Notes under the pieces: generated by a model | What the model was told of the DNA's origin: nothing | Databases searched by the model: none | What the model saw: only the letters and a program-made list of their open reading frames with translations | DNA from: Paracoccaceae bacterium | Lineage (GTDB): Bacteria > Pseudomonadota > Alphaproteobacteria > Rhodobacterales > Rhodobacteraceae | NCBI GenBank assembly: GCA_015485015.1 | Contig: WFUK01000243.1 | Location: 1 to 5,115 of the forward strand | Reading direction: 5' to 3' | DNA length: 5,115 bases | Shown here: positions 1 through 5,115 of the stretch, piece by piece | How positions within the stretch are numbered: position 1 is the first letter of the stretch | Layout of the letters: the number at the start of each line of letters is the position of its first letter | Program-made: the position numbers and the translations under genes

Positions 1-1222
1 CCGGCCTCAGGCGCAGCCCGCCTTTTTTGTCGAGCCAGCTTGGGTCAATGCCGGTGGCGCTGGCTGGCAGCTGCTCCAGATCAGGGCGATTGGCCAGCAG
101 TGCCTCGATCTGGTTTTCGCCCTCTTCGGGGAATAGCGAACAGGTGCAATAAATCAGATCCCCGCCGGGCTTGAGCCAGCCAAGCGCCTCGACCAGCATA
201 TCCTTTTGCAGGTTCAGCAGCGTATTCAGCTGCATGTTTTCCTTGGCATAGGGCAGATCGGGATGGCGGCGAATGGTGCCGGTGGCCGAGCAGGGCGCAT
301 CCAGCAAAATGACATCAAAGGCTTTGGCGGGGGCATATTCCAGCACGTCTTTGACCACGATTTTGGCCTTCAGCTCCATGCGCGCAAGATTTTCGCGCAG
401 CCGCTCCATGCGGTGCGGCGAGATATCCAGCGCCGTCACCTCTCCACCAGCGGCGGCGAGTTGCAGGGTTTTGCCCCCCGGCGCGGCGCACAGGTCCAGC
501 ACGGTTTTGCCGCTTAGATCGCCCAGCAGGGTGGCGGGAATGGCGGCGGCGGCGTCTTGCACCCACCATGCGCCCTCGTCAAAGCCCGGCATGGCCGAAA
601 CCTGCCCCCAGTTTTTCAACCGCAAGCCGCCGGTGGGCAAAAGCTCGGCTTCCAGCGCCTCGCGCAGGGCCTCCCGCTCCACCAGCGGGTGCAGCGAAAT
701 ATCCAGCGGCGCGCCCGCTTCATGCGCCTTTTCAAAGCCCGATACCGCTTTGGCACCATAAACGGCGGTCCAGGGCTTCGAGAGGTTTTCCGGCAGAGGG
801 GTCGGGTCGAGGTCTGGCCATAAATCCGGCCCATGTTCGGAAATGCGCCGCGCGACGGCATTGGTCAGCCCCGCCAGCCGCTCGGTCTGGCGATTGCTTT
901 TCACCATGCGCACCGCTGCGTCTACGGCGGCATGGGCGGCAATGCCATGGACCAGCAATTCACAGGTGGCAAGGCGCAGCGCATTGCGCACCAGCGCGGG
1001 CGGCTCTTTTTGCAAAAACTGATCCAGCACGGTATCGATCCGGCCCAGATGGCGCAGGGTATCGGCGGCGAGGCTTTGGGCGCGCGCCTTGCCTTGGGGG
1101 GGCAGGCCAGATAGCGGGCCACGGCTGGCTTGCACCTGATCCGAGAGTAAACGCCCCTCATCAAGCACAGCATTAAGCAACGCAGCAGCCGCGAGGCGCG
1201 GTGCCAATCCGGGAACAGCCAT
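1..1222 (-). CDS. rsmB: 16S rRNA (cytosine-967-C5)-methyltransferase RsmB, C-terminus cut by window edge
   Basis: This enzyme uses S-adenosylmethionine to methylate C5 of cytosine 967 in 16S rRNA during 30S assembly, and acts in the cytoplasm. The reverse strand reads open from an ATG at 1222 to base 1 (407 codons). Residues 1-130 form a NusB-like RNA-binding domain, including AGLTNAVARRI near 117-127. The Rossmann methyltransferase domain follows: motif I VLDLCAAPGGK at 241-251, motif IV DAPCS at 308-312 with C311, and motif VI YCTCS with the expected nucleophile C361. The pair of cysteines is diagnostic of the RsmB/NOL1/NOP2 m5C family. The frame leaves the window after GLRLRP, just before where the usual C-terminal DGFF-type motif would stand, so about 20-30 residues are missing. 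Start choice: AGGAG at 1229-1233 lies six bases before the ATG. The gene is divergent from the histidine kinase. I am very sure of the family; RsmB rather than another RsmB-like paralogue rests on the NusB domain plus length. Confidence 0.95.
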   Translation of the reverse strand, partial: MAVPGLAPRLAAAALLNAVLDEGRLLSDQVQASRGPLSGLPPQGKARAQSLAADTLRHLGRIDTVLDQFLQKEPPALVRNALRLATCELLVHGIAAHAAVDAAVRMVKSNRQTERLAGLTNAVARRISEHGPDLWPDLDPTPLPENLSKPWTAVYGAKAVSGFEKAHEAGAPLDISLHPLVEREALREALEAELLPTGGLRLKNWGQVSAMPGFDEGAWWVQDAAAAIPATLLGDLSGKTVLDLCAAPGGKTLQLAAAGGEVTALDISPHRMERLRENLARMELKAKIVVKDVLEYAPAKAFDVILLDAPCSATGTIRRHPDLPYAKENMQLNTLLNLQKDMLVEALGWLKPGGDLIYCTCSLFPEEGENQIEALLANRPDLEQLPASATGIDPSWLDKKGGLRLRP

Positions 1223-1228
1223 ATAATT

Positions 1229-1233
1229 CTCCT
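1229..1233 (-). promoter_or_regulatory. Ribosome binding site of rsmB
   Basis: On the minus strand AGGAG stands six bases upstream of the ATG at 1222. It fixes the rsmB start there and rules out the alternative reading frame that is also open up to 1272. Confidence 0.85.
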
Positions 1234-1319
1234 ATTTCCTGCCCGCCTTAGCCCATCAAAGCCGCCGCGCAAAGCCGAAAATTCGCCCCTTTGCCGTCAG
1301 ATTGGCCATTTAGGCAGCA

Positions 1320-1348
1320 ATTACGCGCCAAAATCGGGGTTCTGTCAA
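1320..1348 (-). promoter_or_regulatory. Predicted sigma-70 type promoter for rsmB
   Basis: On the minus strand a perfect -35 box TTGACA (1348 to 1343) is followed after exactly 17 bases by CGTAAT (1325 to 1320), which matches four of six positions of the -10 consensus. Transcription would begin near 1313, giving an rsmB leader of about 90 bases. The -35 box lies only 23 bases upstream of the histidine kinase ATG, so the site overlaps the leader of that gene. The weak -10 box keeps confidence moderate. No comparably good plus-strand promoter for the kinase was found in this spacer. Confidence 0.5.
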
Positions 1349-1357
1349 ACATTTATC

Positions 1358-1362
1358 AAGGA
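1358..1362 (+). promoter_or_regulatory. Ribosome binding site deciding the histidine kinase start
   Basis: AAGGA is followed by nine bases and then the ATG at 1372. The longest open frame begins at a TTG at 1291, which has no Shine-Dalgarno sequence in front of it, so the ATG at 1372 is the better start. A later in-frame ATG at 1405 has a purine run too close to serve it. Confidence 0.7.
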
Positions 1363-1371
1363 TTGGCTCTC

Positions 1372-2595
1372 ATGCTGGTTCCACCCCCGATTTGGCCACA
1401 GGATATGCCCTTGAATGAAACCGCCAAAATATCGCGCATTGCTGCCCTTGAGGCAGAGCTGGAGGAATTGCGCGATATTATCCGGCAAAAGGACCGGTTT
1501 TTGGCCACGGTGAGCCACGAGATTCGCTCGCCGATGAACGGGGTTTTTGGCATGGCGGATGCGCTATCGCTTACCCCGCTTGATAAAAAGCAGCGCCGTT
1601 ATCTGGATGTGCTGAAGGACGCTTGTGACACTATGCTTTTAATGGCCAACCAGCTGTTGGAAAAAGGCCGGATGGAGGCGGGGCAGGCGGCGCTGGTGCC
1701 GGTGGATTTCGACATTGCGGAATTTGTCGCCGATAAGGTGGAGGAATTTTCGGGGCAGGCGCAGCAAAAAGGGCTGTTGATCGAGCTGGAAACCAAGATT
1801 CTGACCAATTCCCGCATCCGGTTTGATAAATTGCGCCTCGGGCAGGTGCTGAACAATCTGATATCCAACGCGATTCGCTATTCGGATCAGGGGCGAATTA
1901 TCGTGCGGCTTTTTCTGCAATCGGGGCGAAACCAGCAGCTTCAGCTGGTATTGAGCGTGGAGGATAGCGGCATCGGCATCGCGCCTTCGCAGCACGCAAA
2001 AATATTCGAGGCCTTCACCTCGGCAAACCCCGAAGAGAGCGCCAAGCGGGGCGGCACGGGGCTGGGCCTGTGTCTGGTGCGCGATCTGGTGGCGCTGCTG
2101 GGCGGGAAAATATCGGTTGAATCCGCGCTTGGGCTGGGCTCCACCTTTACCGTGTCGCTTGCGGTTGATCCGGCGGAAAAAGCGGTGGCCACCGGTGCAG
2201 GGATAGCGCGGGTGATGCCCAAATGCCTGAAGCTGTTGCTGGCCGAAGACAATGATTCAAATGCGTTTGTTTTTGAGGTGTTGCTGGAGGATACCGGCAT
2301 CGACATAACCCGCGTGCGCAATGGAGAGGAAGCCATATCTGCCTTTGAAAACGCCCAATTCGACATTGTTTTCATGGATTTACAAATGCCGCTTCTTGGC
2401 GGGGTCGAAGCCGCAACCGCCATTCGAGCCATGGAATCCAAAGCCAAAGTGCCGATAATTGCCCTGACCGCAGACAGGGTCGCCATCCAATGCCCAAATT
2501 TCCAAGCGGCGGGTTTTTCCGATACCTTGATAAAGCCCATGCGCCAAAGCGAGCTGCTGGATGTGCTTTCCATGACCGGTAAAGAATCTTGTTGA
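1372..2595 (+). CDS. Soluble hybrid histidine kinase with C-terminal receiver domain
   Basis: The 407-residue protein should autophosphorylate on histidine and pass the phosphate to its own receiver aspartate. Residues 16-41 look like a short coiled coil (acidic/leucine heptads). HisKA follows with the H-box SHEIRSP and phospho-acceptor H49. The HATPase domain shows the N-box with N162 and N166, the G1 box DSGIGI from D198, and the G2 box GGTGLGL at 227-233. The receiver domain spans about 286-400 with acidic E292/D293, phospho-acceptor D336 in FMDLQMP, T366 and K388 in the IKP motif, so all key residues are present. No transmembrane segment, signal peptide, PAS, GAF or other sensor domain is visible, so the stimulus is probably received through a partner protein. 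No Hpt domain or separate response regulator lies nearby. The gene is divergent from rsmB and ends 56 bases before the aminotransferase, with which it may be co-transcribed. The domain call is firm; the pathway is unknown. Confidence 0.92.
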   Translation: MLVPPPIWPQDMPLNETAKISRIAALEAELEELRDIIRQKDRFLATVSHEIRSPMNGVFGMADALSLTPLDKKQRRYLDVLKDACDTMLLMANQLLEKGRMEAGQAALVPVDFDIAEFVADKVEEFSGQAQQKGLLIELETKILTNSRIRFDKLRLGQVLNNLISNAIRYSDQGRIIVRLFLQSGRNQQLQLVLSVEDSGIGIAPSQHAKIFEAFTSANPEESAKRGGTGLGLCLVRDLVALLGGKISVESALGLGSTFTVSLAVDPAEKAVATGAGIARVMPKCLKLLLAEDNDSNAFVFEVLLEDTGIDITRVRNGEEAISAFENAQFDIVFMDLQMPLLGGVEAATAIRAMESKAKVPIIALTADRVAIQCPNFQAAGFSDTLIKPMRQSELLDVLSMTGKESC

Positions 2596-2618
2596 ACAAA
2601 GGCTGGATTTAGGCAATC

Positions 2619-2648
2619 GTCACCCAAACCCCTCCAATTTTTGGTGAC
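2619..2648 (+). promoter_or_regulatory. Predicted hairpin covering the aminotransferase Shine-Dalgarno sequence
   Basis: GTCACC (2619-2624) pairs perfectly with GGTGAC (2643-2648). After one bulged C (2625), AAA (2626-2628) pairs with TTT (2640-2642), leaving an 11-base loop. The right arm contains GGTGA (2643-2647), which matches the 3' part of the extended Shine-Dalgarno sequence and sits four bases before the ATG at 2652. No better ribosome binding site exists, so the hairpin would hide the site used by the gene. Whether it acts as a translational switch is inference. Confidence 0.45.
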
Positions 2649-2651
2649 CCT

Positions 2652-4055
2652 ATGGACCATATCGCAAACCACCCTGCCACGGCAGATATGCAAGCCTCCG
2701 ATGCGGCGCATCACCTGCATCCCTTTACCGATACCGCCGCGCTGAATGAAAAAGGCGCGCGGATTATTACCAGCGCCAATGGGGTGATGCTGCGGGATTC
2801 CGAGGGCAATGAAATACTGGACGGCATGGCCGGGCTTTGGTGTGTGAATATCGGCTATGGGCGGAATGAGCTGGCCGATGTGGCCAGCCGCCAAATGCGC
2901 GAACTGCCTTATTATAATACGTTTTTTCAAACCAGCCATCCGGCGGTGATTGCGCTGGCCGAAAAGATCGCCTCGCTGACCCCCGGCGATCTTAACCGCA
3001 CGTTTTTCTCCTGCGGTGGTTCTGACGCCAATGACACCAATATCCGGCTGGTGCGGCACTATTGGGCCTCGCTTGGTAAGCCTAATAAAACCCATATTAT
3101 CGCGCGGAAAAACGGCTATCACGGCTCGGCGGTCGGCTCGGCCAGCCTTGGCGGGATGGAGGCGATGCACGCCCAAGGCGGGCTGCCGATACCCGGCATT
3201 TCCCATATCGCGCAGCCCTATTGGTATGCTGAAGGTGGAGAGCTTTCGCCCGAAGACTTCGGCCTGCAAGCCGCGCAGGCGCTGGAAGCCGAGATCGAGC
3301 GCTTGGGCGAGGATAATGTGGCTGCCTTTATCGCCGAGCCGGTGCAGGGCGCGGGCGGGGTGATTGTGCCGCCCAGCACCTATTGGCCCGAGATCCAGCG
3401 GATCTGCGATGCGCATGAAATATTGCTGATCGCGGACGAGGTCATTACCGGCTTTGGCCGCACCGGCGCGTGGTTTGGCTCGGAAACCTATGGCATCAAG
3501 CCCGATATCATGACCATCGCCAAGGGGCTTTCCTCGGGCTACCAGCCGATCGGCGGCTCGGTGCTATCGGAAAAACTGGCGGCGGTATTTGCCGAAAAAG
3601 GTGGCGAATTTAACCACGGATACACCTATTCCGGCCATCCTGTGGCGGCGGCTGTGGCGCTGGAAAATCTCCGCATTCTGGACGAAGAAAATATCGTATC
3701 CACCGTGGCCAAGGATACCGGTCCCTATCTGGCCAAGCGCTGGGCCGAGCTGGGCGAGCACCCGCTGGTGGGGGAGACCCGCAGCTCTGGCCTGATGGCG
3801 GCGATTGAGCTAACGCCCGATGCTGCCGCGCGCGCGCCTTTTGCCGAGTCTGGCTCGGTTGGCCCGATCTGCCGCGATCATTGTGTGGATAACCATCTGG
3901 TGATGCGCCATGTCGGGGATAAAATGATCATCGCGCCGCCGCTGGTGATTACAAAACCCGAGATCGATACCCTGATCGAAAGGGCGTTTAAAGCACTGGA
4001 TCTGACGCTGAAAGACGCGACGGCCCAAGGGCTGATGAAATCCGGCAGCCGTTAA
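2652..4055 (+). CDS. Class III PLP-dependent omega-aminotransferase, SpuC-like (putrescine/diamine-pyruvate type)
   Basis: This 467-residue cytoplasmic enzyme should transfer an amino group from a primary amine, probably putrescine, to pyruvate by way of pyridoxal phosphate. Visible features are HHLHPFTD near 20-27, the omega-transaminase motif GLWCVNIGYGR with W63, the phosphate-binding loop CGGSDAND from C121, the cofactor-stacking NGYHG with Y156, D262 in ADEVITGFGR binding the pyridine nitrogen, the Schiff-base lysine K291 in TIAKG, and T325 in GYTYSGHP, which contacts phosphate from the partner subunit. Length and order match full-length members, with nothing missing. From memory the sequence closely parallels Pseudomonas SpuC throughout, but roseobacters carry several omega-aminotransferases with overlapping substrates, so I give no symbol. 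The loop reads CGGSDAND where many relatives have GSGSEAND, placing a cysteine beside the cofactor phosphate. The gene follows the kinase by 56 bases and converges on the LysR gene; no plus-strand T-tract terminator follows it. Confidence 0.93.
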   Translation: MDHIANHPATADMQASDAAHHLHPFTDTAALNEKGARIITSANGVMLRDSEGNEILDGMAGLWCVNIGYGRNELADVASRQMRELPYYNTFFQTSHPAVIALAEKIASLTPGDLNRTFFSCGGSDANDTNIRLVRHYWASLGKPNKTHIIARKNGYHGSAVGSASLGGMEAMHAQGGLPIPGISHIAQPYWYAEGGELSPEDFGLQAAQALEAEIERLGEDNVAAFIAEPVQGAGGVIVPPSTYWPEIQRICDAHEILLIADEVITGFGRTGAWFGSETYGIKPDIMTIAKGLSSGYQPIGGSVLSEKLAAVFAEKGGEFNHGYTYSGHPVAAAVALENLRILDEENIVSTVAKDTGPYLAKRWAELGEHPLVGETRSSGLMAAIELTPDAAARAPFAESGSVGPICRDHCVDNHLVMRHVGDKMIIAPPLVITKPEIDTLIERAFKALDLTLKDATAQGLMKSGSR

Positions 4056-4081
4056 TCGGGGCTTGGCCATCCCGAACGGGC

Positions 4082-4108
4082 AAAAAAAAGGCCGAGCTAA
4101 GCTCGGCC
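4082..4108 (-). terminator. Rho-independent terminator for minus-strand transcripts
   Basis: An uninterrupted 8-bp GC-rich stem, GGCCGAGC (4090-4097) and GCTCGGCC (4101-4108), encloses a three-base loop. On the minus strand the stem is followed directly by eight T residues (4089 to 4082). On the plus strand it is followed by CAAGTCC, with no T tract. It therefore ends transcription coming from the LysR side, including the proposed small RNA, and not that of the aminotransferase. Confidence 0.93.
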
Positions 4109-4187
4109 CAAGTCCAACAGGGAGGTATGAAACGCTGCGAGCGAACTCGCTTGCTTCGATAGGTGATATAGGTAGCCTGATTGTCTC
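4082..4187 (-). ncRNA. Candidate trans-acting small RNA with anti-Shine-Dalgarno motifs, AbcR-like by context
   Basis: The minus strand between the LysR stop codon and the terminator has the build of a bacterial sRNA. In transcript order there is a linker carrying TACCT and TCACCT (4166 to 4161), then a hairpin with stem GCGAG/CTCGC and a TTCG loop (4150 to 4137), then a second linker with ACCTCCC (4126 to 4120), then the terminator hairpin and T tract. TCACCT and ACCTCCC are complementary to ribosome binding sites. The start near 4187 follows from -10 boxes at 4193-4201 and gives about 105 bases. An alternative promoter (TTGATT, 17 bases, TATATC at 4193-4165) would give about 77 bases. In Rhizobiales the AbcR (alpha-r15) sRNAs lie beside the VtlR/LsrB LysR gene, which this neighbour resembles. 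The link to AbcR is synteny and architecture only. It could instead be a processed 3' UTR of the LysR mRNA. Confidence 0.6.
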
Positions 4188-4192
4188 AATCA

Positions 4193-4249
4193 AGTATAAT
4201 ACGACAAACTGCGACGCATAACCGCTATCACCATAGTGCATAGCTATCA
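4193..4249 (-). promoter_or_regulatory. Possible LysR-controlled promoter of the small RNA
   Basis: On the minus strand two overlapping -10-like boxes, TATTAT (4201 to 4196) and TATACT (4198 to 4193), each match five of six consensus positions but have no recognisable -35 box, as expected of an activator-dependent promoter. Just upstream, ATAG-N7-CTAT (4233-4247) is a dyad that fits the LysR-type T-N11-A rule. The heptamer GCTATCA occurs twice (4224-4230 and 4243-4249), 19 bases apart. From a start near 4187 these sites centre at about -40 and -60. The region lies within the 3' flank of the LysR gene. Binding by that protein is inference. Confidence 0.35.
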
Positions 4250-4274
4250 TATGGCCCTTAATAACAAGTAAATC

Positions 4275-5115
4275 TCAGCTATTTTCGCGCATAATCTTGC
4301 GATAGGCAATTACCTCGTTTAGCACAAAATCCTTAAATACTGCCACCCGCTTGGATTGCCGCAGCTCTCCCGGATAGGCCAAATAGACCGGCACCGGCAC
4401 CGAGCCCGAATCAGGTAGCACATTCACCAGCTCGGGAAAATCGACGGTCAGGTAATCCGGCAACGCCCCGATCCCCAGCGAATTTCGCACCGCTTGCAGA
4501 ATGCCGAAATAGTTGTTGACGGTCAGCAGAGAGGTTTGATTATCCTCAATAAATGGCCCGACCCATGCTGCCCCCGCGCTCACCTGCGGCGCGCTCGGGC
4601 TTTGTGAAATCAGCCGGTGCTTTTGCATATCGGTGGCGGTTTTTGGCTCACCATTCTTGGCCAGATAATCGCGACTGGCATAGAATTTCATATTCACATC
4701 CATCAACCGGCGGCGAATGAGATCGGCTTGTGATGGCTCTTTCATGCGAATCGCCACATCGGCTTCGCGCATTGGCAGGTCCAGCACCCGCTCCTCCAGC
4801 ATCAGGTTTATCCGCAAATTCGGATATTTTTCATATAGATGCGCCAAGCGCGGTGCCAGCCAGAGCGAGCCGAATCCGGTGGTGGTGGTCACCCGCAGCT
4901 CGCCAAAAACCTCGTCTTCGGAATCCTTGATCTGCGCGGTGGCGGCATCCAGCCGCTTGCGCATGGCCTTGGCGGCATCAAATAGCAATTCGCCCTGCTC
5001 GGTTAAAATCAGCCCGCGGGCATGGCGGTGAAACAGGATCACATTCAGGCTTTCTTCCAGCCCTCTGATCTGGCGGCTAACGGCGGATTGGCTCAAATGC
5101 AGCACCTCGCCGGCA
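4275..5115 (-). CDS. LysR-family transcriptional regulator, VtlR/LsrB-like, N-terminus cut by window edge
   Basis: This is a DNA-binding transcription factor of the LysR family. The frame is open to the window edge (residues AGEVLHLSQ). The GTG at 5105 lies inside the recognition region of the helix-turn-helix, so it is not the start, and about 20-30 N-terminal residues lie outside. The helix LSQSAVSRQIRGLEESL is followed by FHRHARGLILTEQGELL, a linker helix, and a two-lobed effector domain from GELRVTTTTGFGS (about 4904). That domain includes MREADVAIRMKEPSQ, VNNYFGILQAVRNSLGIG and LPDYL, and the protein ends KIMRENS. From memory, the HRHARGLILTEQGELL, MREADVAI and LPDY segments match rhizobial LsrB/VtlR. 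No cysteine occurs in the visible 279 residues. A non-coding stretch with a candidate sRNA lies directly downstream on the same strand. The LysR call is certain; the VtlR/LsrB lineage is likely but unverified. Confidence 0.93.
   Translation of the reverse strand, partial: AGEVLHLSQSAVSRQIRGLEESLNVILFHRHARGLILTEQGELLFDAAKAMRKRLDAATAQIKDSEDEVFGELRVTTTTGFGSLWLAPRLAHLYEKYPNLRINLMLEERVLDLPMREADVAIRMKEPSQADLIRRRLMDVNMKFYASRDYLAKNGEPKTATDMQKHRLISQSPSAPQVSAGAAWVGPFIEDNQTSLLTVNNYFGILQAVRNSLGIGALPDYLTVDFPELVNVLPDSGSVPVPVYLAYPGELRQSKRVAVFKDFVLNEVIAYRKIMRENS

Noticed and set aside
206..1176. Several plus-strand open frames over the rsmB region
   Set aside because: They are shadows of rsmB, whose reverse-strand frame is uninterrupted and carries all methyltransferase motifs.
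1291..1371. TTG at 1291 as the start of the histidine kinase
   Set aside because: There is no Shine-Dalgarno sequence before it, whereas the ATG at 1372 has AAGGA at suitable spacing. The extra residues also show no domain.
1941..3416. A 491-codon open frame on the minus strand across the kinase and aminotransferase genes
   Set aside because: It lies antisense to two genes with complete, family-conserved motifs. Its translation is rich in Arg, His, Gly and Ser with no recognisable domain, as expected of a shadow frame in GC-rich DNA.
4021..4112. Nine-base direct repeat CGGCCCAAG at 4021 and 4104
   Set aside because: It is short, one copy is coding and the other is part of the terminator edge, and no element boundaries or further copies are seen. 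It is probably chance.
4127..4162. Eleven-codon plus-strand ORF preceded directly by GGGAGGT
   Set aside because: The purine run abuts the ATG with no spacing, so it is not a usable ribosome binding site. It is better explained as the complement of the anti-SD motif of the minus-strand RNA.
4082..4187. Assignment of the small RNA to the CcsR/cuckooRNA family
   Set aside because: Those RNAs carry the anti-SD motif in hairpin loops, occur in tandem and follow a DUF1127 gene. Here the motif is in an unpaired linker, there is one copy, and no DUF1127 ORF is present.
3810..4250. Minus-strand open frame of 146 codons covering the intergenic region
   Set aside because: It runs through the strong minus-strand terminator at 4082-4108 and then antisense into the aminotransferase. 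No domain is recognisable and there is no convincing ribosome binding site.
5103..5105. GTG at 5105 as the start of the LysR gene
   Set aside because: It would remove the first part of the helix-turn-helix. The frame continues upstream as AGEVLHLSQ, which is normal LysR sequence, so the gene continues beyond the window.

Overview
The window looks like chromosomal DNA from an alphaproteobacterium, most likely of the Rhodobacterales (roseobacter group). The evidence is moderately high GC, protein sequences of alphaproteobacterial style, and a LysR regulator resembling the VtlR/LsrB lineage. No database was searched, so the taxonomy is inference. There are four protein-coding genes, two of them cut by the window edges, and one strong candidate small-RNA gene.

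Layout. Positions 1-1222 (minus strand) hold rsmB, the 16S rRNA m5C967 methyltransferase, missing only its last few residues. A 149-base divergent spacer follows, with a good rsmB promoter (TTGACA box) and ribosome binding sites for both flanking genes. Positions 1372-2595 (plus) encode a small soluble hybrid histidine kinase (HisKA, HATPase and receiver) with no sensor or membrane domain. After 56 bases comes a class III omega-aminotransferase (2652-4055, plus) closely resembling putrescine-pyruvate aminotransferase SpuC. Its Shine-Dalgarno sequence lies inside a predicted hairpin.

Positions 4056-4274 are non-coding and are the most interesting part. On the minus strand, downstream of a LysR regulator (4275 to the window edge), they show a layout typical of a trans-acting small RNA. 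In order these are a LysR-type dyad region, a -10 box, a linker with anti-Shine-Dalgarno motifs, a UUCG-loop hairpin, a second linker with ACCTCCC, and a perfect 8-bp terminator hairpin with an eight-T tract. The LysR protein resembles VtlR/LsrB, which in Rhizobiales is encoded next to, and (for Brucella AbcR2) activates, the AbcR small RNAs. I therefore propose a diverged AbcR-like sRNA here.

How the parts could work together (inference): the LysR protein would activate the sRNA, which would repress uptake-system mRNAs through its anti-SD sites. The convergent aminotransferase gene has no terminator of its own on the plus strand, so its transcript may run antisense through the sRNA. Polyamine/GABA metabolism is a possible common theme, because AbcR1 of Agrobacterium controls GABA uptake and SpuC feeds putrescine toward GABA.
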